Shown here: in pieces, positions 49,336 through 57,576 of the stretch
How positions within the stretch are numbered: the stretch's first letter is position 1
Layout: each line of letters begins with the position of its first letter
Source of the DNA: Azospira oryzae
GTDB taxonomy: Bacteria > Pseudomonadota > Gammaproteobacteria > Burkholderiales > Rhodocyclaceae
Length of the DNA: 64,000 bases
Assembly (NCBI RefSeq): GCF_004217225.1
Contig: NZ_SHKM01000002.1
Location: forward strand, 687,307 to 751,306
Direction: 5' to 3'
Program-made: the position numbers and the translations under genes
Notes under the pieces: generated by a model
Databases searched by the model: none
What the model was told of the DNA's origin: nothing
The model's input: only the letters and a program-made list of their open reading frames with translations

Positions 49336-49647
49336 ATGTCCCTGCCGACTGAAGAAGCCCTGCGCACCGTCCTGCGCCAGGTGGTGGATCCGGAGGTCGG
49401 GGTGAATATCGTGGACCTGGGCCTGGTCTACGGCATCGATATCGGCGACAACGGCGTCGTGGTGCGCCTGACCATGACCAGCCCGGCCTGCCCCATGGGC
49501 GACCTGGTCATGGACGAGGCCCGGGCGGCCCTGGAGCCCCTGGTGCCGGAACCCTACGACCTGGACCTGCAGCTGGTGTGGGAGCCGCCCTGGTCGCCGG
49601 CTCTGATGAGCCCCAAGGCCAAGGACACCCTGGGCTGGGGCGAGTAG
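49336..49647 (+). CDS. DUF59 iron-sulfur/metal assembly factor (PaaD/SufT-like)
   Basis: A protein of 103 residues. The DUF59/MIP18 pattern is clear: ALRTVLRQVVDPEVGVNIVDLGLVYG, RLTMTSPACPMGDLVMDEA with the conserved Cys, and a C-terminal VWEPPWSPALMSPKAK. The related PaaD and SufT proteins help insert or assemble Fe-S clusters. The ATG at 49336 stands seven bases after AGGAG (49324-49328); an earlier ATG at 49330 overlaps livF by four bases but is too near the ribosome binding site. The gene is read with the liv operon. Confidence 0.88.
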   Translation: MSLPTEEALRTVLRQVVDPEVGVNIVDLGLVYGIDIGDNGVVVRLTMTSPACPMGDLVMDEARAALEPLVPEPYDLDLQLVWEPPWSPALMSPKAKDTLGWGE

Positions 49648-49649
49648 CC

Positions 49650-50759
49650 ATGAACGCCCCCCACCGGGGCGGCCTGCGTCCCCTGCAACGCCTGCCCCTG
49701 CTTATGCTGGCCATGGCCGCCCTCCTGGTCGGCGTCGGCGGAGGCCTGTGGCGCCTGGGCTGGGCCTTTCCCCTGCCCGCCTCCCTGGCGGCCCAGGGCG
49801 CCGCCTTCCACGGCCCCCTCATGGTCAGCGCCTTCTTCGGCACCGTCATCGCCTTGGAACGGGCGGTGGCCCTAGCCACCGGCTGGGCCTACCTGGGGCC
49901 GGCCCTGGCCGGTGCTGCCGGCCTGGCCCTGCTGCTCGGCGCACCGCCGGCGGTGGCCGGCGGCCTGGCCTGCGGCGCTGCCGTCATCCTGCTGCTGGCC
50001 TCCCTGCGGGTGTGGCGGCAGCAGCCCGCCCTGCACAACCTGACCCTGGCCCTGGGCGCCGCTTCCTGGCTGCTGGGCAACGGCCTGTGGCTGGCCGGCT
50101 TCCCGGTGCCCCGGGTGGTGATCGCCTGGGTCGCCTTCCTGGCCCTGACCATTGCCGGCGAGCGCCTGGAGCTTTCCCGCTTCCTGCCGCCATCGCCCCT
50201 GGCGCAGCGCTTCTTCGCCCTGTTCATGGCCCTGGTGCTGCTGGGGGCGCTGCTGACGCCCCTGCTGCCGGACGCAGGTACGGCCCTGGCCGGGCTCGGC
50301 CTGCTGGCCCTGGCTCTGTGGCTGTTGAAACAGGACATTGCCCGGCGCACGGTGAAGCAGCAGGGTCTGACCCGCTTCATCGCGGTGTGTCTGTTGTTGG
50401 GATATTTCTGGCTGGCCCTGGGTGGCGGCCTGCTGCTCGGCGGCGGCGCCCTCAATGGCAGCGGGCCCCACTACGACGCAGCCCTGCATGCCCTGCTGGT
50501 GGGCTTTGTCTTTTCCATGGTGTTCGGCCACGCGCCGATCATCTTCCCCGCCGTGGCCCGGGTGCAGATTCCCTACCACCCGGTGTTCTACGGGCCCCTG
50601 CTGGTGCTGCACGGCAGCCTGGCCCTGCGCCTGCTGGGCGACCTGCTGCCCGAATCGGGGCTGCGGCCCTGGGGCGGCGCCGGCAACGGCCTGGCCCTGC
50701 TGCTGTTCGTGCTGACCATGGTGGGCAGCGTGCTCAGGGGACGGCGCGCCGCCCCCTGA
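49650..50759 (+). CDS. Polytopic membrane protein, NnrS-like
   Basis: A protein of 369 residues with about 11-12 hydrophobic segments. Histidines are placed in or near membrane helices (AAFHGPLMVSAFFGTVIALERA, HALLVGFVFSMVFGHAPIIFPAV and YHPVFYGPLLVLHGSLALR), a pattern resembling NnrS-type heme-copper proteins of denitrifiers. The similarity is loose and the role unproven. It begins three bases after the DUF59 gene and converges on the nosL gene. Confidence 0.72.
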   Translation: MNAPHRGGLRPLQRLPLLMLAMAALLVGVGGGLWRLGWAFPLPASLAAQGAAFHGPLMVSAFFGTVIALERAVALATGWAYLGPALAGAAGLALLLGAPPAVAGGLACGAAVILLLASLRVWRQQPALHNLTLALGAASWLLGNGLWLAGFPVPRVVIAWVAFLALTIAGERLELSRFLPPSPLAQRFFALFMALVLLGALLTPLLPDAGTALAGLGLLALALWLLKQDIARRTVKQQGLTRFIAVCLLLGYFWLALGGGLLLGGGALNGSGPHYDAALHALLVGFVFSMVFGHAPIIFPAVARVQIPYHPVFYGPLLVLHGSLALRLLGDLLPESGLRPWGGAGNGLALLLFVLTMVGSVLRGRRAAP

Positions 50760-50771
50760 GTCCGGCCGGTT

Positions 50772-51257
50772 TCAGTCGGCGTCCAGTTGGCGGATCAGGG
50801 CCGGGGTCACCTGGCCGAAGTCCACGATGCGCTTGCCCTTGTGGTCCTTGAGAAATTCTTCCGCATCCAGCCGGTCGGCCTGGGGCACCAGTTCGTGACC
50901 CATGGGACCGAGCACGTCGGAGCCGAGGACGAATAGGGCCTTGCGTGCGTCAACGCGGCGCAGGTTGTAGAAGTCGGTCACCAGGATGGCCTCGATGTCG
51001 CCGGGGCGGTGGCCCGGGGCGTATTTGGGCAGGTCCTGGAGGAACTTGAACATGTCCTTGGCGCCGTCGAAGAAATGCACATGGCCGTCCTTCCACTGCA
51101 CCACGGCGACCCAGTTGGGATACTTGGAAACCAGCATGCCGCAGACCGGGCAGGTGTCCCGGGGACCGGGCTTGGCGGGCGGCGCGGCGGCTGCCGCTGC
51201 GGCCTGGATACCCATCCAGGCGCAGAGCAGCCAGGCCGCCAGGAGGCGGCGTCCCAT
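50772..51257 (-). CDS. NosL-like copper-binding protein
   Basis: A protein of 161 residues. A signal-type hydrophobic N-terminus (about 1-25, Ala-rich) precedes the NosL motif CPVCGM (Cys36, Cys39, Met41) and VQWKDGHVHFFDGAKDMFKFL. NosL proteins bind Cu(I) and help assemble the nitrous oxide reductase copper sites or related enzymes. There is no lipobox, so this one is probably secreted to the periplasm or membrane-anchored. It starts one base before the stop of the upstream NosL-type gene, which suggests co-transcription. Confidence 0.85.
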   Translation of the reverse strand: MGRRLLAAWLLCAWMGIQAAAAAAAPPAKPGPRDTCPVCGMLVSKYPNWVAVVQWKDGHVHFFDGAKDMFKFLQDLPKYAPGHRPGDIEAILVTDFYNLRRVDARKALFVLGSDVLGPMGHELVPQADRLDAEEFLKDHKGKRIVDFGQVTPALIRQLDAD

Positions 51258-51258
51258 C

Positions 51259-51864
51259 TCAGCCCTTGGCCTGGGCGGCCTTGCGCCGGCGTTCTTCCCG
51301 GTTCCTGCGGATCATGGCCACGTCGCCGGCCATGTCCAGATAGGCTTCGCGCAGGGCATCGTTGAAGTTGCCCAGGCTGCCGCCGTACTTGGCCTGGAAT
51401 TCCTTGGCCACGCTGGGGGTGGCGAAGGAATGCTTGCTGCGCTTGGTCATGGCGTGCTTGAGGTCGGCGCCGATGAGATAGACCAGGTTGTCCACCGGCA
51501 CCAGGGGCCGGGGTTCGGCGGCGGAGCCGTAGTCGGGGCCCCAGATCTGCTTCGGTTCCCGGTCGATGTTGAGGCCCAGGCTGAGGCTCAGACAGTGGAT
51601 GGAGCAGACGCCGTCGGCCAGGTCGTCGCTGTACTGCACCAGCATGCGGGCCTTGTGGTGTTCCTTGCGGTCCATGCCGCAGTAGGGACACTTGGGATAC
51701 TTCTCGAATTCCTTGTCCAGCGGCTTGGCATCGGCCCCGGTCTTGGGAATGAACTGCTGGGGCGTGCGGTCCGTGTCGCAGGCGGCGGCCTGGGCGGTGC
51801 CGGTGGTGGCGGCGAGCCCGGCGCCGGCGGCCAGGGACAGCTTCAATAGTTGGCGACGATCCAT
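51259..51864 (-). CDS. NosL-related protein with Tat-like signal (paralogue 1)
   Basis: A protein of 201 residues. The N-terminus MDRRQLLKLSLAAGAGLAATT resembles a twin-arginine signal. The metal-site motifs are CPYCGMDR (Cys59, Cys62, Met64) and CSIHC (Cys87, Cys91), followed by a conserved region ending in basic helices. A close paralogue sits at 55992-56558 on the other side of the fecI-fecR-TonB genes; shared blocks include GPD(Y/F)G, (T/M)(K/R)RSK and the basic tail. The gene is divergent from fecI. Function is inferred to be copper handling outside the cytoplasm. Confidence 0.8.
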   Translation of the reverse strand: MDRRQLLKLSLAAGAGLAATTGTAQAAACDTDRTPQQFIPKTGADAKPLDKEFEKYPKCPYCGMDRKEHHKARMLVQYSDDLADGVCSIHCLSLSLGLNIDREPKQIWGPDYGSAAEPRPLVPVDNLVYLIGADLKHAMTKRSKHSFATPSVAKEFQAKYGGSLGNFNDALREAYLDMAGDVAMIRRNREERRRKAAQAKG

Positions 51865-51965
51865 TTCTTATCTCCCTTGCTGAAAAACAGACCCCGAATA
51901 TAAGCGTTGGCGAAAGTGCCGGAGTGCGGCAAATTGCCGCGCCCTGCCTGGCTCTGCGGGCGGCA

Positions 51966-51983
51966 GTGCGACCCTATGTCGCA
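51966..51983. promoter_or_regulatory. Candidate operator dyad between the NosL-type gene and fecI
   Basis: TGCGAC (51967-51972) and GTCGCA (51978-51983) form a perfect 6-bp inverted repeat separated by CCTAT. The core fits GCGNC-N5-GNCGC, the binding pattern reported for RegA/PrrA/ActR-type redox regulators. It lies in the divergent gap, about 66 bases before fecI and 100 before the NosL-related gene. No such regulator gene is seen in the window. Confidence 0.45.
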
Positions 51984-52049
51984 TTTGTGCGGGGCGGGGC
52001 GTGCTCTAGCATGGCGATCTTCTTTCTATGCCCTAATGGATAGCCACCC

Positions 52050-52547
52050 ATGCTCGGTGGTGAAGCGCTCGCCCATCTCTACCTGCAGCACGTCGCCGAA
52101 CTGCGCCATTACCTGGCCCAGCGGGTGGCCTGCCGGGAAGTCGCCCGGGAACTGGCCCAGGAAACCTTCCTGCGCATGATGCTGAGCGACGGCAAGGACG
52201 CCATCCGCAATCCCCGGGCCTTCCTTTACCGCATCGCCGCCAACCTGGCGGTGGACCACTACCGGGCCCAGGCCGGCCGTCCCCGGGAAATCCTGCCCCT
52301 GGAAGACTGCGCCGAACAGGCCTGCCCCCGCCCCGGTCCGGAGCAGGTGGCCAGCGCCCGGCAGACCCTGGCCCGCCTGGCGGTGGCGGTGGAACAGCTG
52401 CCGCCCCGCTGCCGCGAGGTGTTCCTGCGCCACAAGTTCGACGGCTGCCGCCAGGCCGACCTGGCCCGGGAATACGGCATCAGCGTCAATGCCATCGAAA
52501 AACACCTGATCCGGGCCCTGGTGCAGCTGCGCCTGTGCCTGCACTGA
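52050..52547 (+). CDS. FecI-type ECF sigma factor
   Basis: A protein of 165 residues. Region 2 (LAQETFLRMMLSDGKDAIRNPRAFLYRIAANLAVDHYR) and region 4 (QLPPRCREVFLRHKFDGCRQADLAREYGISVNAIEKHLIRAL) are those of iron-starvation FecI sigma factors. In such systems it is controlled by the anti-sigma FecR and a TonB receptor that carry signals from outside the cell. All three genes are present in order here. Confidence 0.92.
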   Translation: MLGGEALAHLYLQHVAELRHYLAQRVACREVARELAQETFLRMMLSDGKDAIRNPRAFLYRIAANLAVDHYRAQAGRPREILPLEDCAEQACPRPGPEQVASARQTLARLAVAVEQLPPRCREVFLRHKFDGCRQADLAREYGISVNAIEKHLIRALVQLRLCLH

Positions 52548-52549
52548 CC

Positions 52550-53479
52550 ATGTCCGCCTGCGGCACGCCCCCTGAAGACCAGCCCCTGCCGGCGGTGCTG
52601 GAGCAGGCGGCGGGCTGGCTGCTGCGTCTGCAGCGGCCGGAATGCTCCGCTGCCGAGCAGCGCCGCTTCGAGGCCTGGCTGGCCGCCGACCCCCGCCATT
52701 CCCGGGAGTACGCCCGCTTCCAGGAACTGTGGCGCCAGCTCGACGGCCTCAAGCCCCGCCGCCGCAGCCGGCGCCAGTCCCTGGCCGCCGGGCTGGCCGG
52801 CCTCGCCTGTTGCGGCGCCCTGCTCGGCCTGCCGGCCATGGAGCGCCAGGAGTGCCTGCAGACCGCGGTGGGCGAAATGCGCAGCGAACTGCTGGCGGAC
52901 GGTAGCCGGCTCGACCTCAACGCCGACACCGTCCTGCGCATCCAGTATTCGCAGCACCAGCGCCGCCTGTTCCTGGAGCGGGGCGAGGCCCGCTTCGTCG
53001 TCGCCGCCGATGCCCGGCCCTTCTCGGTCCAGGCCGGCGCCGCCACCCTGCGGGACATCGGCACCACCTTCGCCGTCAGCCGGGAGCGCCAGTCCCTCGC
53101 GGTGCGGGTGCTGGAAGGCAGGGTGGAAGCCCATCTCGGCGCCGCCCCCGTGGCCATCGGGGGCGGCCAGCAATGGCAGCACGGGCCCCAGGGCAGCAGC
53201 GCAGTGCAGCCGGTGGCCCCGGGGCAGGTGGCGCCCTGGCTCGATGGGCGCTGGATTTTCCAGGCCACGCCCCTGGCCCAGGCCCTGGCCCAGGTCAATC
53301 GCCAGCACGAGCGTCCGGTGCTGCTGCAGGACCCGTCCCTGGCGGAACTGCGCATCAGCGGCAGCTTCCGCATGGCGGACCGGGAGGGCCTGCTCGACGC
53401 CCTGCTGCTGCTCTATCCCCTGGCCCGGGAAGAGGGCCGGGACCGCACCTACCTGCTGCGCCGCGGCGGTGCCGAGTAA
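52550..53479 (+). CDS. FecR-type anti-sigma/transmembrane sensor
   Basis: A protein of 309 residues. The cytoplasmic N-terminal part has the DUF4880 motif AAGWLLRLQRPECSAAEQRRFEAWL, followed by a hydrophobic segment (SLAAGLAGLACCGALLGLP) and the periplasmic FecR domain (GERSELLADGSRLDLNADT-like, LFLERGEARFVVA, LRDIGTTFAVSRE). It starts three bases after the fecI stop. It holds the sigma factor and responds to the receptor's signalling domain. Confidence 0.91.
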   Translation: MSACGTPPEDQPLPAVLEQAAGWLLRLQRPECSAAEQRRFEAWLAADPRHSREYARFQELWRQLDGLKPRRRSRRQSLAAGLAGLACCGALLGLPAMERQECLQTAVGEMRSELLADGSRLDLNADTVLRIQYSQHQRRLFLERGEARFVVAADARPFSVQAGAATLRDIGTTFAVSRERQSLAVRVLEGRVEAHLGAAPVAIGGGQQWQHGPQGSSAVQPVAPGQVAPWLDGRWIFQATPLAQALAQVNRQHERPVLLQDPSLAELRISGSFRMADREGLLDALLLLYPLAREEGRDRTYLLRRGGAE

Positions 53480-53575
53480 ATATTTTTGCCCACCCGTGTC
53501 AGGGTTTTCAGTGCGCCAACGTCTCACTCCCCATGCCGGCAAACAGCCGGAGTCTCAGTGAGTGAAAGGCGAGCA

Positions 53576-55939
53576 ATGAAAAAAATGATGGGGATGGTGG
53601 CGCTGGTGACGGCAGCCGTGGCGGGGAACTCATGGGCCCAGGGGGCGCGTACGCTGGACCTGGCGCCCCAGCCCCTGGCCGAGGCCCTGCAGGGTCTGGC
53701 CGGGCAGACGGGCATCCAGATCCTGTTCGACGCGGCGGAACTGCAGAGCGCCCGCAGCCGGGGCCTGCAAGGCAGCCTGACGCCGGAAGCGGCGCTGCAG
53801 AAGCTGCTGCAGGACACGGACTTCGTCTTCCACAGCACCGCCCCGGGGAGCTACGTGATCCAGCGGCGCAGCCGCTCGGGCAATGTGCTGCCGGAGGTGC
53901 TGGTGCACGGCCAGCGCCTGCGGGCCGAAACCGAAGGCAGCGGCACCTATGCGGCGGCCGCTGCCACCGTGGCCGGCAAGGTGGCCCTGACGCCGCGGGA
54001 GATTCCCCAGTCGGTGTCCGTCCTCACCCGGCAGCAGATGGACGACCAGGGCATGGTCACCATGGTGGATGCCCTGCAGCAGGTGACCGGGGTCAACGTC
54101 ATCGCCAATGACACCACCCAGTCCCAGTACCTGTCCCGGGGCTTTTCCCTGGGCGTGATGCAGGACGGCGTGCCTTCCCACTCGGGCCTGACGGCGGTGC
54201 ACCAGTTCGACCTGGCCCTGTACGACCGGGTCGAGGTGCTGCGCGGTCCGGCCGGCATCCTGCAGGGCACCAGCGAACCCGGCGGGGTGGTGAATCTGGT
54301 GAAGAAGCGCCCCCGGGATACCTTCGCCGCCGCCGTCACGGCCTCCACCGGCTCCTGGAACAACAACCGGGTCGAGGGCGACATCACCGCGCCCCTCAAC
54401 GCGGAGCGCAGCCTGCGGGGCCGGCTGGTGGTCAGCGACGAGGATCGCCAGTACTACTACGACCGGGCCCGCACCAACAAGTGGCTGGCCTTCGGCGCCC
54501 TGGAATACGATCTCTCCCCCGCCACCACCCTGTCCCTCTCCTTTGCCGCCCAGGACAGCCGCAGCAAGGCGCCTTCCTCCGGCCTGCCCAAATACAAGGA
54601 CGGCAATTTCCTCAAGGTGGACCGTTCCACCAACGTGGTGCCGGACTGGGTGGTCTACAGCTACTACACCGAGGAAACCTCGGCCAGCGTCGAGCATCGC
54701 TTCGCCAACAAATGGGTGGCCAAGGCGTCCTACAGCCACCGCACCCAGAATGCCTTCTCCAAGGATGCCTGGCCCAGCTCCGGGGTGAACCGGGCCACCG
54801 GCACCGTGGATGCCTACAACCGCAGCCAATACACCAGCGACGACCGGCGGGATGGCCTGGATGCCTTCATCAATGGTCCCTTCGACCTCTTCGGCCGGAC
54901 CCACAACCTGCTGCTGGGGGTCAACGCGGAGGTCTACAACAGCCGCAGCAAGAGCGGCAGTGCGTCCACCGTGGCCAACGTTTCCCTGGCCGATGCCGCG
55001 TCGTTGCCGGAGCCTTCCTTTACCTACACCTCCGGCAGCGAAAGCGAGCGGGCCCAGTCCGGCGTCTATTCCCAGCTGCGCCTCAGCCTGGCTGACCCGG
55101 TGACCCTGGTGCTGGGCGGCCGGGCCACCAACTTCAAGGCCAAGAGTCGTAACGTTTCCCCGTCCACCCAATCCGCCTGGCGTGACGGTGCCCAGGCCAA
55201 CAACCAGTTCACGCCCTACGGCGGCCTGATCGTGGATGTGACCCGGCAGATTTCCCTCTACGGCAGCTACGCGGACATCTTCGTGCCCCAGACCCAGCTG
55301 AAGGCCGACGGCAACGCCCTGGATCCCCGCGTCGGCAAGCAGTACGAGGTCGGCAGCAAGGGTGAGTTCTTTGACGGCCGCCTCAATGCTTCCCTGGCTT
55401 TCTTCAACATCCGGGACAAGAACCGGGCCTACCGGGACCCGGCCTACCCTGCCGCCTCGACGCCCTATTACCTGAACGCCGGGGAAATCGAGAGCAAGGG
55501 CTGGGAAGCCGAAGTCAGCGGCAGCCCCATGGCCGGCCTGGAACTGATGGCGGGCTATACCCGCCTGGAAACCCGTTACCTGTCGGACCGGACCCTGCAG
55601 GGCAAGGAGTACTCCATCCAGTCGCCGCGGGACAGCCTCAAGCTGTGGGCCAACTACCGCTTCAACCAGGACAGCCTGCGGGGCCTCAACCTGGGGCTGG
55701 GCACCATCGTCAGCAGCGGCGCCGGCAGTTCCCGCGGCAACCGCAATGTGGAGACCCAGGGCGGCTACGCCGTGGTCAATGCCCTGGTTGGTTACCAGAT
55801 CGACAAGAACTACTCGCTCAGCCTGGCCGCCAACAATCTCTTCGACCGGAACTACTACGCCACGGTGGGCACCTTCACCGCTTACAACTTCTACGGCGAG
55901 CCGCGCAACCTGATGCTGACCTTCCGCGCCCGCTACTGA
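53576..55939 (+). CDS. TonB-dependent siderophore-type receptor with STN signalling domain
   Basis: A protein of 787 residues with a signal peptide ending near AGNSWAQ. An N-terminal secretin/TonB short (STN) domain (about 27-100: LDLAPQPLAEALQGLAGQTG) is followed by the plug (REIPQSVSVLTRQQMDDQG, VEVLRGPAGILQGTSEPGG) and a 22-strand barrel ending in Tyr. STN domains transmit ligand binding to FecR. The start ATG at 53576 was preferred to a far upstream in-frame start. Neighbouring copper-linked genes suggest the ligand may be a metal chelate, but ferric siderophore is the default from family knowledge. Confidence 0.92.
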   Translation: MKKMMGMVALVTAAVAGNSWAQGARTLDLAPQPLAEALQGLAGQTGIQILFDAAELQSARSRGLQGSLTPEAALQKLLQDTDFVFHSTAPGSYVIQRRSRSGNVLPEVLVHGQRLRAETEGSGTYAAAAATVAGKVALTPREIPQSVSVLTRQQMDDQGMVTMVDALQQVTGVNVIANDTTQSQYLSRGFSLGVMQDGVPSHSGLTAVHQFDLALYDRVEVLRGPAGILQGTSEPGGVVNLVKKRPRDTFAAAVTASTGSWNNNRVEGDITAPLNAERSLRGRLVVSDEDRQYYYDRARTNKWLAFGALEYDLSPATTLSLSFAAQDSRSKAPSSGLPKYKDGNFLKVDRSTNVVPDWVVYSYYTEETSASVEHRFANKWVAKASYSHRTQNAFSKDAWPSSGVNRATGTVDAYNRSQYTSDDRRDGLDAFINGPFDLFGRTHNLLLGVNAEVYNSRSKSGSASTVANVSLADAASLPEPSFTYTSGSESERAQSGVYSQLRLSLADPVTLVLGGRATNFKAKSRNVSPSTQSAWRDGAQANNQFTPYGGLIVDVTRQISLYGSYADIFVPQTQLKADGNALDPRVGKQYEVGSKGEFFDGRLNASLAFFNIRDKNRAYRDPAYPAASTPYYLNAGEIESKGWEAEVSGSPMAGLELMAGYTRLETRYLSDRTLQGKEYSIQSPRDSLKLWANYRFNQDSLRGLNLGLGTIVSSGAGSSRGNRNVETQGGYAVVNALVGYQIDKNYSLSLAANNLFDRNYYATVGTFTAYNFYGEPRNLMLTFRARY

Positions 55940-55991
55940 CCAACCCCGGGACCGGGCAGCCCTCCCGGTCCTTCTGCCTGGAGGAATGCAT

Positions 55992-56558
55992 ATGGATCGC
56001 CGTACCCTTTTCAAAGGACTTCTGGCGCTGACGGTGGTGGGGCAGGCCGAGGCGGCCGAGCCCGCTGCCGAGCCCGGCGCCGACCCGGCGCCCCTGGACC
56101 ACGAGCTGGAAAAGTATCCCCGCTGCGTCGTCTGCAACATGGACCGGCGCCGCTTCCATTACGCCCGTCACCTGACCCATTACGCCGACGATCACGTGGA
56201 CGGCACCTGCTCCCTGGAATGCACGGCGGAGATGATGCTGCGGGAGCGGCGGCGGGGCTTCAAGGCCATCTACGGGCCCGACTTCGGCGCCGAGGGCGAG
56301 CCCAAGCCCCTGGTGGATGTCGCCGCCGCCACCTATCTGCTGGGCAGTCGCCTGCCGGGCACCATGACCCGGCGCAGCAAGTACGTCTTTGCCGATCCGG
56401 TGGTGGCCCAGCGGGTGCGCCAGGAGCAGGGCGGCGAACTGGCCACCTTCGACGAGGCCCTGGCCGCATCCATGGCGGAGAAGGCGGAGCAGCTGGGCCG
56501 CCGCTACCGCAACGACCAGGAGCGGCTGCGTCGCAAAAAGGACGGCGCCGCCAGCTGA
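55992..56558 (+). CDS. NosL-related protein (paralogue 2)
   Basis: A protein of 188 residues with an N-terminal MDRRTLFKGLLALTVVG that resembles a Tat signal. The metal motifs are CVVCNMDR (Cys45, Cys48, Met50; note Asn in place of Gly) and CSLEC (Cys73, Cys77). The sequence is paralogous to the product of 51259-51864. The ATG at 55992 stands seven bases after GAGG; an ATG six bases earlier is too close. It is downstream of the receptor and probably in the fecI-fecR-receptor transcript. Confidence 0.82.
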   Translation: MDRRTLFKGLLALTVVGQAEAAEPAAEPGADPAPLDHELEKYPRCVVCNMDRRRFHYARHLTHYADDHVDGTCSLECTAEMMLRERRRGFKAIYGPDFGAEGEPKPLVDVAAATYLLGSRLPGTMTRRSKYVFADPVVAQRVRQEQGGELATFDEALAASMAEKAEQLGRRYRNDQERLRRKKDGAAS

Positions 56559-56568
56559 GGCGCGCCGT

Positions 56569-57573
56569 TCAGGGTTCCAGCAGCACCAGCCGGGAGCCGG
56601 CCATCATGCCGGCGGCCAGGCACAGCAGCAGGCCGAAGCCCCAGGCCGCCACCGTCGCCAGACGGCGCGAGGCGGCCGGGGCGATCTGCTCCAGGCCTCG
56701 CACCCGGCGCACCAGTTGCAGCACGCCGCTGCCCATGCCGGCCGCCGTGGCGGCGAACAGGGGCAGGTAGAGGGCGTAGCCCTGGTAGTCGTACTCGGGC
56801 TTGAGGATGCAGAAGGGGCAGTGGTGGTGGGGGTGCTCGTAGAGGTAGAGCGAGAGGAAGGAAACGATGCCAGCGATGCCGCCGACGAAGGCGCCGCCGC
56901 TGCTGAGCCCGGCCAGGAGGCCGAGGCGGCCGCTCCAGGCGTGCCAGGCGGTGAGCAGGGCGGCCAGGCCGAGGCTGCCGTAGAACCACAGCATGGCCGG
57001 CAGGGGCGCCAGTCCCGCCATTTCCCCGGCGACGCCGTGGTTGCTGTCGCCGGAGAAGAGGCTGCCGCAGCAGGAGGTGATGATGTCTGCCTTGAGGCCT
57101 CGGAAATAGGACCATTGCAGCCAGGCCGAGAGGGCCAGCAGGGGCGTCAGGCCCAGCAGCAGGGCGTACTTGAGGCGCACCAGGGGGTAGTTGCGGGCCC
57201 GGGTGTCCACGTGGTTCAGCACCAGCCACAGGGCGGCGAGGAAGAATAGCGCGACCTGCAGCAACAGGGCGGGAAAGCCCCAGGCATGCGCATTGAGGGC
57301 GCCGACGGCGCACATGGCGCCGACGAACATGGCGGAGAGCCGGTCGGCGGTGAACACGAAGAGCAGCAGGGCCAGCAGCTGGCTGGCGCAGACGAAGGCG
57401 GCCAGGGTGGAAAAGAGGTAGGTGCGCCGCTCCAGCTGCAGCTGCAGTTCGCTGCCGCTGCCCAGGTCCCAGCGGCGCAGGATCTGCCAGGCGAAGGGGG
57501 CGGCGGCGGCCACCATCACCAGGGACAGGGTGGCCGCCAGGAGCAGGGCGATGACCGAGGGCTGGAAGAGCAT
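56569..57573 (-). CDS. Polytopic membrane protein with Cys-Cys and His/Cys metal-like motifs
   Basis: A protein of 334 residues with about nine hydrophobic segments. Cys168-Cys169 (TSCCGS) and the cluster HPHHHCPFC with His247, His249-251, Cys252 and Cys255 are placed in loops between helices and look like metal ligands. I do not recognise a named family. It is the last gene of an operon with an ABC ATPase, an ABC permease, a small exported protein and a Sco-like lipoprotein. A role in moving or presenting copper at the membrane is inferred from the motifs and context only. Confidence 0.75.
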   Translation of the reverse strand: MLFQPSVIALLLAATLSLVMVAAAAPFAWQILRRWDLGSGSELQLQLERRTYLFSTLAAFVCASQLLALLLFVFTADRLSAMFVGAMCAVGALNAHAWGFPALLLQVALFFLAALWLVLNHVDTRARNYPLVRLKYALLLGLTPLLALSAWLQWSYFRGLKADIITSCCGSLFSGDSNHGVAGEMAGLAPLPAMLWFYGSLGLAALLTAWHAWSGRLGLLAGLSSGGAFVGGIAGIVSFLSLYLYEHPHHHCPFCILKPEYDYQGYALYLPLFAATAAGMGSGVLQLVRRVRGLEQIAPAASRRLATVAAWGFGLLLCLAAGMMAGSRLVLLEP

Positions 57574-57576
57574 GGC

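Noticed and set aside
53477-53575. Iron-starvation sigma (IS-box-like) promoter upstream of the TonB receptor
   Set aside because: TAAAT at 53477 and a CGT at 13-base distance were seen, but the spacing is wrong for the known TAAAT-N16-CGT pattern and the gap could simply be read through from fecR.
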